64,000 bases of DNA from assembly GCA_950295325.1 (NCBI GenBank), contig OX485806.1:30320001-30384000 (forward strand). The letters are read 5' to 3'. How positions within the stretch are numbered: position 1 is the first letter of the stretch; every line of letters starts with the position of its first letter. The notes below the pieces were generated by a model. That model saw only the letters and a list, made by a program, of their open reading frames with translations, had not been told where the DNA came from and made no database searches. Position numbers and translations under genes: made by a program. Positions 22,537-33,219 of the stretch are shown here, piece after piece. The stretch comes from Polytrichum commune (lineage: Eukaryota > Streptophyta > Polytrichopsida > Polytrichales > Polytrichaceae).

Positions 22537-24208
22537 CCTCCATTTTCCTTATCAAGGGTTCACAGCAAATGGTTTGAATTGTGAAAGACAAATACAACCA
22601 TAACACTACGTAGAACCCTAACTTACAAGGAGCCATGTTGACGGGGACTTGGTTGTGGATTATACCATACCAAGAAAGGTTTAAAGAAACACAATTGAAT
22701 GGGAGTTGGAGAATTAGAAGTAATAAAGAAAGCAGACGTATGACTGCAACACCAACGAGGTTGAGAAACCAACCAAGCACCTGATGCAAAAGAAGGATGA
22801 CACTTCATAGAGGAGGATTAGTTTGTCGAGTGAAATTTCATTGCATTGAGAAACAAAATTGAAACCAAGACATTGAAACCCAATGACGAGTTGCGTTCGA
22901 AGAGGACCAACAAGGAGACCGATTGAGAGATAAGTGACCACAATTTTATTTTATTTTTAAAGTTTATTTTTAAAAAGCACTCACCAAGTAGCCGAGGGAA
23001 AAGGAACATGGGGAAACTCCATGCCAACCCATTCCTATGTGAGCCATTGAAGCTAGAATTGAAGGGAGCCGGGTGACTCGATGCCAAGGAACACCATTCA
23101 ACCTTAATACACACCCTCGAAGATAGTGTGGTTTACTTGCCACAAAACCCTCCTCTACATCCTCTCGCATAAAATCTCATGAAGAGTCCCCTAATTTGGC
23201 AAACCGCTCCATATCATTCGTCACTAGCATGCACATTTCCAAACCATGAGGAGTTTCATGCAAGGCTAATCTATCGTACTCAAGAAGATGTGGCCACAAT
23301 GTAAATCTCTAATTCTAGATCGGCCATAACACATGGTCCTTAGTGCAAATCCATATCACCCACATCACCATGCTACAAGAAGACCTCATGTTCCATTGCG
23401 TTTACCAAAATCCAATGGCAACTCCTCTATATAAATTCTTTGTCCCTTTCAAAGATATATTAATGTTCCTACCATCCTTTTCGATGCATCCATGTTTGAA
23501 ATCAATCTAGAGGAGATGATATTCATTATGAAAAGAAGAAAACTTAAATAGATCATCCAGAATATTGCAATTGTAGTCAAACACATTAAAATCTTCCTTC
23601 AACGTATCGTCATAATCTAATGTATCGCTTTCTTCATACCAAACAAACATAAACTAGATAAGCACCAAAACCCGATCATTGGTGTATCCCCCATGGATCC
23701 TTTGTTCTTGATAAATGGTCCACCTACCGGAAGGCAAACAATACCACTCTTCCAATTGCTAGGAAATGCATCCTAGCTTGCTTGTTGGCAAATGGGTTGT
23801 CATATTGCCAAAGATTTCATTACCGACTTTTCTCTCAATAGGCAGTCAATCGCACATTGTTATGAATATAGTTATCTATGAACTTTGTCAACACTTGCAC
23901 TTGTGAGTTTTCTTATTGGTTCCAATTCATTGAAGTCATCTACATAGAATGAAATTGCTAGGCAATCCTTGCACGCAATTTGTTTTCAATTACAATTAAA
24001 ACACTCCTCAAATATAACATTTCTTAGCTCATTGCGTTTCGTGGGACCAGATATCAGGCAAGCAATAGTCCTCTTTGATTATAGGATTCCCCAGTTACGG
24101 GGAGCACTCAATATCTGCACTATAGAGTTTTCAACAAGCAATTACATTTTATCTAATTTTTTTAAAATCAAAAATTGTTTTTTTGGAAAGAGACCATCAT
24201 CTAGTTGC
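22537..24208. other. No gene recognised
   Basis: Several minus-strand frames (for example 22427-22789) overlap one another in different frames, and one runs into the hAT right end. They are hydrophobic or Ser-rich translations of repeat DNA with no family signature. No exon, TIR or tandem repeat could be supported. Confidence 0.45.
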
Positions 24209-24211
24209 TTA

Positions 24212-24736
24212 GGGCCACTTCACACATGAGCCAAGAGCCGTGACCATGAAATTGTGAGAGCCCAAAAGAAAGTGTCCAAAAACCCTCCCAAGACACCTCC
24301 AAAATCATGTGGTGTGGTCACGATCCTCAAGTGCAGTGGGAAAGTCATACGTGACCGGACCCTCAACCAAATGCTATTTCAATAAATTTCTATTCATGCG
24401 GGTCCTCACACATGATAAAAATAGAATAAATCAACAGTTGCGAGCATTCAAAGTGCCATGGTCTCCCAGTTTTGTATTAGGCCTACCTCCAAGAGGCGGT
24501 TTTTAAAAATACTCCAAGTGACCACTTTAATTTCATGTCTTCAAAACGAAACATGATCCATTCGATGCCATGTAAGGATCCACGTCCACTTTACATCCAT
24601 CTTGCATTCACATACTCCGTTGGTCCCTCAAGCATAGTGTGAAGCAACGAACTTGGACCGGCTCCGCCTTTTCCACCAATGAGAGTGCTTGAAGTGTAAT
24701 GGTCACGGGCTCTCAGTCTCGTGTGTGAAGTGGCCC
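24212..24736. mobile_element. PIF/Harbinger-type MITE, GGGCCACTTCACAC family, copy 1
   Basis: A 525-bp element flanked by TTA on both sides (24209-24211 and 24737-24739). Its terminal inverted repeats extend about 40 bp from GGGCCACTTCACACATGAG to GAGCCGTGACCAT, with the right arm differing at a few positions. The 3-bp TWA duplication is characteristic of PIF/Harbinger. Copies also lie at 32718-33216 (inverted, full length) and 35212-35586 (shortened). No transposase is present. Confidence 0.88.
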
Positions 24737-24739
24737 TTA

Positions 24740-27049
24740 GTTATGTTATGACACTGGACAACCCCAACATTATACAGACTCCGTGATATCCATTGTTTGA
24801 GAGAACAATTTTTGAAATGTATAATAATTATTCCCATCTATGGAAGTACATCTGGATAGATAGAAACTCCAGTCCCTTTTTAGCAAGGGGCCGGCATGAA
24901 TAAAGTGTTCATTCGTAATGCCAATGACCCGATGCCCACCGGACAATGTACATCTGGAACTATCACACTCCTATAGAAAACTTAATGGATGTAGTTACAA
25001 CCCATATATATGTTTTGCACATACAACAACACCAAACCACCCTGTTGTATGTGCTTTGCGGATGTAAAATTTTCATGTGGATGAATTAAAGTCATACACA
25101 CAACAACATGGGTAAAACTGTGATCATTTTGTGACATTTTGCTGCTGTCGATGTTTCCTATGACACCGTTCAGTCAATAGAAGAGATGGCGAAAAACGAT
25201 TGTGAATGAAATATGTCATATTCAGAGATTTTAGTATATAAATTGTTTTTCAAACGGCATGGGATCAAACAAATAGGATACTTAGAACTATTGATGTGGA
25301 TTACCATTTGGAGGTAAATGTTGCTATAATTTCTTTTGAATTGAAAGTATCATTTTAGGTAACAAAAATGCCATTCTTTGTAAGCATTTATGGCAAAGTC
25401 AGTTGATGCATTCATTTATAAAAATGACAGCTCAAATGGCATCTTCAATAATAGTTTAGCAATGTGTACTTCCAACCGGTGGTCCACACTAATAGGACAC
25501 ATCGGTGTAGTGTTGAACTTTCCCCCAATGTGTATGTTAGACAAGTTTCATTTGACATTCATATTCAGATCCAAAGTATCACGTGATGTTTAAAAATTTG
25601 GGATTTTAAAATTAAAAAAAAACGATTTGTCAATTGACATCCACATCTTGAAGAAAATGTCACTTGAGTGTCACATGCCTAGTAGTACGTATCAGTTGAT
25701 GCGTGGCTTTTTTCTTCACAAGTCACAGTACACATCAAATTCTAAATTATGCGTGTCAATTGAGATGCATTTTCTTTTGGGTCCAAGTTTTTGCGTGTCA
25801 AATGTTAAAAACGTGCAAAAACTTGGTCAAAAATACACACTACTTCCCCCTACACATGTGATTGAAAAGGTGGATGCCACATGCAATCTTGTTGGGTAGG
25901 GGCTAGATACCTTGCTCATTGAGTGGCCCCCTCAAAAAATAAAAATAAAAATAAAAATCCTAGCAAGGTGTCATTTAAAAGTACACCTCAACGTTTGTGG
26001 TTAATTCATCCCAATTGCATCCCATCATGCCAATTCACTTGGAAAATTGTCACATACAACCCCCTATAAGTTTGTGGTCATATTCATCTCAAGTACTTAC
26101 AGCTAGACTAATTCAAGGTCTCTGAAACTAATTTTGGTGTCAAATCAACTACAAAAAAATAACCTCCACACAACATAGTATTCTAAGCATTTTATATATT
26201 TTGGATGATTGAGGAGTATGCTCGTATTCAGTAATTCCCTATCGTCAACTACACTCTAACGTCCCTACTATCATGCATGTGACAACCAAAATGTACATGA
26301 TATTAAGGAGATATGCAACGTTAACATGAATGCATGATAATAGAGAATTGGTGTAGAATGTGATACTATGAAATAGCACACAATCAACATTACAAATACA
26401 ACGATAATGAAAACAATTACAATGATGATAATGTGATGCATGCAAGCGTGTGGTTGGAATTCTTGGGTGGATTACATTAAGGTCAAACCCCGTGATACAT
26501 GGAAAAGAAATGTGACAACAAGGAGGGAGATTTAAACTGAGCACATCCGTTGCCTAGGGTTCAAGATATAAGAGAGGGAGTGACATTACGGAGGTTAGTG
26601 TGTAATCCAAGGTCACCGACGCCCAATCCCGAAGTCGACTCAGCAATTTGGCAAGTTACGATGCTGTGCTGTGTTAATAAATCTAATAAATCAGTCGAGC
26701 GGTAAGTTTATCGCTTTAGGTTTGTTAAGGTTGTTAGGGCCCATGTTGTCTTCTTAGCCCTGGCCCATCAAACAAATAGACCAATGGGTCCTTTCAGGTC
26801 CCTCAAAGGAGGGACGGAAAGCCCTCTGCAGCTGCGTATAAATAAGTAACTTAAGCGAAAGCTCCACAAAACCTGCATGCAAGCCTCGTGCCCACACCGG
26901 CAGGCATTAAGCTTTTGCCCATAAAATACTCTATAAAATAATGTGAACTTACGATTGCGGAAATCCGCACTCCTCCTAATTTAACTTAGCTTACTTTGCA
27001 CCGATTGTTTACAAGAACTCCGTGGCCCTTAACTTACTACTATGGCAGC
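24740..27049. other. No gene recognised
   Basis: Non-coding. A block at about 24885-24960 resembles 14200-14270. About 26030-26240 is a fragment of the foldback family seen at 31500-31960 (TAAGTTTGTGGTCAT... to GAGTATGCTCGTATT). A stretch at about 26565-26600 (AGTGACATTACGGAGGTT) has a diverged match near 47603-47630. No exon is supported. Confidence 0.45.
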
Positions 27050-27057
27050 TGAGATAC

Positions 27058-27437
27058 GCCCCGGGCTAGATCACATCTTCATTCGGCTGGGTCCCTCCCC
27101 TCCCACGCCTCCTTCACTGTCCAGTCTTCCTGTCCGCACCTGATTGGGAACTCTTCCCCATTGGGAACCAATGTGATAATACCTAGTCACTCAAGTAATT
27201 AAGTGCCTAGTCACTTAAGCCATTGAGCTCCTTTGGCATGTGAACGAACTCCACCAATTTACTTGGGAGTAATGAAAGTGATGTCGGCTTGAATATTTGT
27301 AATTTTGACTGGGTATTGTCACATTGGTCCCCAACGAGGAAGAGTTCTCACGCAAGTGCGGGTAGGAAGACCGGGCAGTGAAGGAGGCGTGGGAGGGGCG
27401 GGGCCCAACTCAATGAAGATGTGATCTAGCCTGGGGT
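27058..27437. mobile_element. Long-TIR MITE, probably Mutator-like
   Basis: About 380 bp with very long terminal inverted repeats, about 130 bp per arm. The left arm starts GCCCCGGGCTAGATCACATC and the right arm read inversely starts ACCCCAGGCTAGATCACATC. They remain alignable through CTCCCACGCCTCCTTCACTG and GAACTCTTCC to ACCAATGTGA. TGAGATAC occurs on both flanks (27050-27057 and 27439-27446); with one more base it is an 8-of-9 match. Long TIRs with a 9-bp duplication fit Mutator-like elements. The unique core between the arms is about 115 bp and has no gene. Confidence 0.75.
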
Positions 27438-27476
27438 GTGAGATACACATTTTCTATCTTTACACCACCTCTGCGA

Positions 27477-27692
27477 CACTAAATATGGTATTTAGTGTCA
27501 CTTACTATTTGAATTTACACGGTGCTATATCTTTTTTGATTGATGTAAACTTTTACTAGGTAAAGTTGTTAATGCTCTATAATGTCCAAACAACCAATTT
27601 AACTTTTGTTGGTACAATATAAAATATAAATTGAATAGATATAGTGTTGCTTAATTCCAAATAGTAAGTGATTCCAAATATCATATTTAGTG
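27477..27692. mobile_element. MITE with CACTAAATAT ends, second copy
   Basis: A 216-bp element. The left arm CACTAAATATGGTATTTAGT then GTCACTTACTATTTG pairs with the right arm (inverse CACTAAATATGATATTTGGA then ATCACTTACTATTTG), about 35 bp with four or five mismatches. The ends match the element at 9175-9578. No convincing target duplication was found. Confidence 0.65.
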
Positions 27693-27753
27693 CAGTATCT
27701 CCCAATGATGTAAGGGCTCTAAAACACATTTATATGCAACCAATACACGATCT

Positions 27754-27803
27754 ACCTGCCCGCACTTGTGTGGGAACTCCTCCTCATTAGGAACCAATGT
27801 GAC
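27754..27803. repeat. Fragment of the long-TIR (Mutator-like) element arm
   Basis: CTGCCCGCACTTGTGTGGGA through GGAACCAATGTGACGG repeats the inner part of the arms at about 27130-27180. It is an isolated 50-bp piece beside the full element and suggests a third, mostly lost copy. Confidence 0.55.
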
Positions 27804-27821
27804 GGGGAGAACCGATCACTA

Positions 27822-28099
27822 CATTGTTTTGTCTAATTAATGTGGATAGAAAATTCATGTGGGTTGGAATTTAGTGTGACCCACATTAATTGTCTAGTAC
27901 ATGCCTTGGTTAACATTTGTAATTTTATAGTGCTTGCCTTGCTCTGCCTTGAATTTTCATCCAAATCTGTAGACAAAAAAACCTACCCTAATTTTTCACA
28001 CTGGAAAATACAGTGAACCACTTCAAATTATTCAAAAATAAATAAATAAATGTGGGGAATTGGGAACAAGTGTGGCCCACACTGATTAAACAAAACATG
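27822..28099. mobile_element. MITE with CATTGTTTTGT ends and TA target
   Basis: A 278-bp element flanked by TA at 27820-27821 and 28100-28101. The left arm CATTGTTTTGTCTAATTAAT pairs with the right arm, inverse CATGTTTTGTTTAATCAGTG, and both lead into TGTGG. The TA target suggests Tc1/mariner ancestry. No coding sequence. Confidence 0.6.
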
Positions 28100-28109
28100 T
28101 ATTTACAGA

Positions 28110-28290
28110 TGACCCCGTTGAAGCTCAAGACGTCGGGAAAATTACTGATCATTTTAGAGGAATCTGAGGGATATACCTCAACTTAATAAAGGAATACTGA
28201 AAGATCGTACTATGTGCTGGTTGGACTTGGAAACACTAGGATCTCAACCGATTATGCGCAGAAACCTCCACATACACTACACACAACAAT
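28110..28290. repeat. CCGGTT-family dispersed repeat, partial copy
   Basis: The blocks GAAGCTCAAGACGTC, ATCATTTTAGAGGAATCTG, GATATACCTCAACTTAATAA and TTGGAAACACTAGGAT match the copies at 8938-9125 and 15774-16010. It lacks the first third of the repeat. No terminal repeats were found. Confidence 0.6.
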
Positions 28291-28647
28291 GTATTATCAT
28301 AAGCTTGTTTCTCACGTGGTGATTCTAAACCACTGTACTAATTCATTCATTAACTTATTTGGTTACTCATATTGAACAACTAATTTCCATTGCCAAACAA
28401 ATCACATAAAGAAGAAGAGAAAGAAGTTTGTGTGCTTTTGCACCAACGTGAAAAGGAGTCCGTTCTTGCCTTACATTGATCATGTTTTTATGAAGCGCCA
28501 GGGTAAGGATATATCTTTTCTTTCAAAAAATGAGCTTCTTATTGCCCAATTTCCCCAAAAAATGTTTTATTGGAAATCATTTTAGATGATGCAATTAAAT
28601 GATACTGGAATGTTTGAATAATATCAATGTAGAAACACGGCACATTC

Positions 28648-29010
28648 TACAAATTATACCTTGCTTGAAGGTCCTCTCTTGGCTCATACCAGGGCCACAC
28701 CAAAAACCCCAGCAACTCCAGTAGACAGAAACACCAACCCTGCGTATTCTCCGGGAATACAGGGCTGGGATTTCATATGGCTAGAGCTGCTGGTTGCGGA
28801 GAATACGTAGGGCTTAACTTGGAGGTTAAGCCGCAATGTAACCACCCTACGAGTCCCGTACAACATGCCTTGTGTCACTAACTTTATGGCAAATCTACTA
28901 TAACGATAGATCAACAAAGTTGCAATTTTCTTTCTAACAACACATGACGTGTTGCGCATGACTTGTGTGATGGTAGATGCCACATCGTTGTTGTGTGACA
29001 TCTCCAACAA
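28648..29010 (-). pseudogene. Unidentified one-helix membrane protein, frameshifted
   Basis: The minus-strand frame 29010-28684 encodes about 108 residues and stops at 28684-28686 just after a hydrophobic stretch (GEYAGLVFLSTGVAG). One base out of frame, the translation continues in a protein-like way, FLVWPWYEPREDLQARYNL, to a stop at 28648-28650. A single extra G in a GGGG run would explain the break. Read through, this gives an N-terminal basic, Ser-rich region (transit-peptide-like), one transmembrane helix and a polar acidic/basic tail. That layout is common for small organelle membrane subunits. I do not recognise the family. The part upstream of the basic region may not be coding. No intron is needed, so it could be a processed copy. 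Confidence 0.4.
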
Positions 29011-29913
29011 AAGCTATCACCACAAGCATATGAACCCTGGACAATTGTCATGCATCATTAAAAAAATATGCAAGTCCACCATCATGATAGATGTGCACTG
29101 TTCTTTCACCAACGTAGGATGATTGCCTAGGAATCATATGCTTATAGTGTATGTATGGGCGTTGACTGAGTTGTGATCAAATTGTGACAAACTAGTAGTA
29201 AATTTACTCCTCGTGAATCTTATATTAGAGATGGGCGGAAACATATGAATATTGGAATTCAAATCCACCTTAAAAATGGGATAAATGAAATGAAATTGAA
29301 ATGCCCAATATATTATATATGGAATATCCCATTAAATTATTGGAGTCACCAAAATAGAATGGCCGGGTTGAGGTTGACTAAATATGATATTTAATGTCAC
29401 CAATTATAATTGTCTTGCTCAATACTAATTGTAAACTGTGGTGTAGTCTCACTGACACTAAATGTTAACCCAACATTATTTGTGATTCGTTGTAAAATTT
29501 GTGGGGATTATAGATTACAATGTTGCAATTATTGTCACTTACTAAGTGATTTTTCATCCAGATTTCAATCATCTATGACAATTGTTCATCACAAGTTGCT
29601 ACAAACGAAGGCCAAGGTTTTGGCCAATGGATGAACTCATCCATCATCCATGGCAATATTTGTTCACTCATCCATAAGAAGTGTCATCCGCAAAGTTGCC
29701 ATAGTGACATAAAGTACCATATGACATTAAACGTCACTATTTAGCGTGGTTTCTAGATAAATGCCATTCTTTATTCCTTGTTGTAACTTAGTTGTCACAA
29801 ACTGTGGCCACAAACATGGATGCTGCTTAAGTGCATGTCGAAGTTACATGGGTTTCCTTCAAATCAGCGATTTGCAACTGCCACAAAGTACATATATAAT
29901 TAAGACTGCAACC
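29011..29913. other. No gene recognised
   Basis: About 29060-29135 repeats the motif found near the window start (CACCATCATGATAGATGTGC, GATTGCCTAGGA). TTTAATGTCACC and CATTAAACGTCAC at about 29390 and 29726 face each other and may be worn ends of a CACTAAAT-type element. No exon is seen. Confidence 0.45.
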
Positions 29914-29921
29914 AAAAGGAG

Positions 29922-30988
29922 CAGTGCTCAAAATTGAAGCCCTCATATGAATTTCATTTTGAAGGGCTCTGAAATTTCAGCATTGCAATTGAAGGGCATA
30001 TCTAAATCTAGGAAATATAAAACTTATATTAAAATTATGCATGATTTGCATGGTACATGCTTCTAGTACAATGAAATAATGGAGAATCAACTATCTAACT
30101 CCACCTCTTGAAGTGACAATGCCCTACGCTTGTTGGTTACTGTAGCGGTTTTCCAAGTGTCAAAAATGCCATTCCAATCCATAAATTCAACTCCCAAACT
30201 GTTTAGGCTAACCCTCATCAATGCATCAAGTGTGTCAAGGTTTAGGCATGTTCTCCTTTCGCTCTTAACCCAATTCTGCTTTGAAAAACCACGCTCACAA
30301 ACAACAGTGCTAGTAGGGATCACAAGTATGGCTTGCCATAGCGACATTAGGGTTGGCCAATTGATCTTAAACTCTCGGTCACGGCTACAAAAAACCCAAT
30401 CTTCATGCATACTTTGGTGTTGACAAGTTGAAGATAACATCTCCACAAATTCGAGCAACTCCGCATTGGCTTGATCAACAAGAACAAAGCTCCACTTGAA
30501 ATGTGTCACCAACCGGTTCAACCATTGCTCAGTTAAAGTGCCTCGATCCAATGCATCCATGGGATAGTGTTTTGGGCTGAAAAGCATGGCCGCATTAAAA
30601 ATGGGCAAGTCGGGGAAGCGATCATTTAGTGAGTCAATAACCTTTTGGACATATAGTCTACCAAGGGTGATGCAATCCTCCAACGAGCCCCCTACATCAC
30701 ACCCGGGCATAGAGTCATAGTGCAAAGTATGCACTTTCTCACAACCAAACCTATGAACATACAATTCCCATCTGGATCTGAGATCTGGAGCCCAAAGTTA
30801 GACAACCGAAATTAAACGGCTACTTGAGATGATGAACAATACTTGAAGGGTACTATTTATCCAGCACTTCAAGTGAAGGGAACACTTAGACATGAGCATT
30901 ATGTTTTGAAGGGTTGTTTTCCTTGAGGTATTTTTTGAAGTCCCAAAACCCATTTGAAGGGCACTGAAGACTTCAATTTTGAGCACTG
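29922..30988 (-). mobile_element. hAT transposon, truncated, with perfect ends
   Basis: A 1,067-bp element. The 18-bp terminal repeats CAGTGCTCAAAATTGAAG (29922-29939) and CTTCAATTTTGAGCACTG (30971-30988) are exact inverses. The flanking 8-bp repeats AAAAGGAG (29914-29921 and 30989-30996) are exact. CA-start TIRs with an 8-bp duplication define hAT, and the interior encodes the C-terminal part of a hAT transposase on the minus strand. The intact ends and target duplication suggest a fairly recent insertion of an already deleted copy. The end regions carry TTTTGAAGGG/TTTGAAGGGCA subterminal motifs, shared with the element at 21025-22528. Confidence 0.95.
30087..30764 (-). pseudogene. hAT transposase, C-terminal fragment
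   Basis: An open frame of about 225 codons ending 165 bp inside the element's 3' end. Residues about 140-190 form the hAT C-terminal dimerisation region: SLWQAILVIPTSTVVCERGF then SKQNWVKSERRTCLNLDTLD and LMRVSL. This is the family pattern of a conserved Ser/Glu-Arg-Phe-Ser core followed by an Arg-Leu helix. hAT transposases are usually over 600 residues with a BED zinc finger and an RNase H-like core; those parts are missing here. The frame opens without an ATG (Leu-Tyr-Val-His; it stays open a few codons further upstream). It is a 5'-truncated pseudogene. The SLQEVELD tail recurs in the related element at 21 kb. Confidence 0.88.
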
Positions 30989-31196
30989 AAAAGGAGCTTC
31001 AAGTTACTGCGAGTCAAGGAGAGAGAGAGAGAGCATCCATCCAACCTTGCCAATCCATCTCAAATGACTTCAAAGTAGACTAATTCATGGACTCTTTAAA
31101 AGGGTGAGTTTTCATCACTTGTCCACTAGATTTTAGATAATAATGAGTCGGAGATGTTTGCATGTACTTAAGAGCAAGTCGTCATCCAACCATATA

Positions 31197-31369
31197 CAGT
31201 AAACTCTCTAAACTAATATCCTTGGGACCGGCTAGAAGATATTAGTTTATGGAGGATATTAATTTACACAAATTATATGGGGGGTAACAAATTATACGGG
31301 GCATGTGCCCGCATATTAGTTTAGAGAGAATATTAGTTTACACAATATTAGCTTAGAGAGAGTTTATTG
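31197..31369. mobile_element. Emigrant/Lemi1-like MITE (pogo group)
   Basis: A 173-bp element flanked by TA at 31195-31196 and 31370-31371. The ends CAGTAAACTCTCTAAACTAA and inverse CAATAAACTCTCTCTAAGCT are close inverted repeats of about 24 bp. Inner copies of TATTAGTTTA(G/T) repeat the terminal motif several times. Known plant Emigrant/Lemi1 elements have TA targets and similar CAGTAAAACCTC-type ends. Non-coding. Confidence 0.85.
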
Positions 31370-31499
31370 TATTATGGGAGTCCACGAGAATGTGGAGAGT
31401 TGTGGACATGGGCTGCTAGACTTTCATGCACCCACTAAAGAATCTTTAGCCTACAAGTGCCGGTCACCAAAGGTTTTGAAGACTAGTTTTTTAAGGAGG

Positions 31500-31960
31500 A
31501 GGAGGTTTAGACATGGAGGAGGAGGTGGTAGGTGGGCTCGGGTTTGAGATGAAAAGTAGCTAGTTAGCACATATGCACCGTACCTCACCATATTCCCTCT
31601 ACATTTGAGCGGGTTTGTCCTTATTCACACTAGAATTTGGTGGGCGAGCAGCCTACATGGAAACTCACCCTAATTCCGGTGTCAAGTCAACTAGAATAAG
31701 CAACCTCCGAGCTACAAATTAGTTTAGGGCCTTTATGTTGGGTGAATGAGATGTATGCTCGAATATATTAATTCCCTCTCTTGATTTGTAAGCCAAGTAA
31801 GGAGAGAGAGAATTATTGCGGACGAGCATACCTCAATATAAAATTATGAGGTAGTATGTAGCTTGAAGGTTATTATATTTAGTTTGTTTGACATTGGAAT
31901 TAAAGGCCTTGAATCAATCTAAAGTAGATGGGTCTTAAGTGGCATGTTTTCTTAATCGGA
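31500..31960. repeat. Foldback element with long diverged arms
   Basis: Two arms of over 100 bp face each other around about 31795. Near the centre, GTATGCTCGAATATATTAAT then TCCCTCTCTTG pairs with AAGGAGAGAGAGAATTATTG then CGAGCATAC. Further out, GGTGTCAAGTCAACTAGAAT and AACCTCCGAGCTAC pair with GTAGCTTGAAGGTT and TTAGTTTGTTTGACATTGGA. Single-arm fragments occur at about 19875-19990, 26030-26240, 31040-31100 and 32290-32405. The outer ends are not sharp. Confidence 0.6.
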
Positions 31961-31969
31961 ACCCTTCAT

Positions 31970-32714
31970 TTAATTATAACGTGGTTCAGTGAGGATCAGA
32001 GATCAAACATCATAAAGGCACATCTTTGGACTACATCTCCAAATATCAATAACTACTCTACACTCAACATGTGAACACAATCAGGAGGACCTATGTATCC
32101 AATTAAAAAACCAACAAACACACACTTCCAATAACCATATCTAGATCACGGGAGGTTCGATTTTCAATCCGATTTCTGCATATGTTTCATCGTACATTTG
32201 CTAATGCAACACGGGTTTTGTTATGTAAATCTAATCTGCAGAAGTTGGAGAACACGAAACATGAACCGAATAACACCCACATACCTTAGTTGAAGTCATT
32301 TGAGATGAATCGGCCACAAACCTATAGGAGGGGGTCAAGTTTTTATGTTGGATGGTGAGACGCTTGCTCACATGCGATAATTCCCTCTCTCCGCCAAACG
32401 TGTAGATTTGTTTACTGGCAGAAGTCTTACAGTAGCTTGAACATCGATGGATGTGATGGACCTTCAAACCATGCTCCAGAATTTAATTCAATCACTCAAA
32501 TGGCCTGCAACTTTTCGTCGGTCTAAGCTTAGTACAAGTAAGTTAGCTGTAATAACTTATGAAATTTATGTTACATTCTGTGAAGTAGTAATGCACAACT
32601 TATCACGAGGAAAGCAAAACACGCAGGGAGTCAGCGAGTCAGTATAATGAAACGAGTCAGTTATTCGATTGAACACAACAATAATTAGGCACCTATCTTT
32701 GAGTGGTATGTGGA
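31970..32714. other. No gene; one foldback-family fragment
   Basis: About 32290-32405 (CATTTGAGATGAATCGGCCA to GCGATAATTCCCTCTCTCC) is a single arm of the foldback family of 31500-31960. The rest is non-coding and unrecognised. Confidence 0.45.
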
Positions 32715-32717
32715 TAA

Positions 32718-33216
32718 GGGCCACTTCACACACGAGACTGAGAGCCCGTGACCATTATACTTCAAGCACTCTCATTGGTGGAAAAGGCGGAGCCGGTTCA
32801 AGTTCGCTTCACACTACGCTTGAGGGACCAACGGAGTATGTGAATGCAAGATGGATGTCAAGTCTACGTGGATCCCTACATGGCATCGAATGGATCATGT
32901 TTCCTGGTCACTTGGATTAATTTCAAAAACCATCTCTTGAGGGTAGGTTTAACACAAAACCGGGAGACCATGGCACTCTGAATGTTCACAACCGTTGACT
33001 TATTCTGTTTTATCATGTGTGAGGACCCGCATGAATAGAAATTCATTGAAATAGCATTTGGTTGAGGGCCCGGTCACATATGACTTCACACTACACTTGA
33101 GGATCCGTGACCACACCACATGATTTTGGAGGTGTCTGGGGATGGCCTTTGGACACTTTCTTTTGGGCTCTCACATTTTCATGGTTACAGCTCTTGGCTT
33201 GTGTGTGAAGTGGCCA
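32718..33216. mobile_element. PIF/Harbinger-type MITE, GGGCCACTTCACAC family, copy 2 (inverted)
   Basis: A 499-bp element flanked by TAA (32715-32717 and 33217-33219). It aligns end to end with 24212-24736 in opposite orientation. Shared blocks include GTGCTTGAAG/CTTCAAGCAC, GGAAAAGGCGGAGCCGGTTC and CATGTGTGAGGACCCGCATG. The terminal repeats are GGGCCACTTCACACACGAG and inverse TGGCCACTTCACACACAAG. No transposase. Confidence 0.87.
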
Positions 33217-33219
33217 TAA

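Noticed and set aside
22427-23170. Overlapping minus-strand frames, some hydrophobic
   Set aside because: They overlap in different frames, one starts inside the hAT right end, and none shows a domain or splice structure.
32669-32920. 83-residue + strand frame
   Set aside because: It lies mostly within the PIF-type MITE at 32718-33216 and is not conserved in the copy at 24212-24736.
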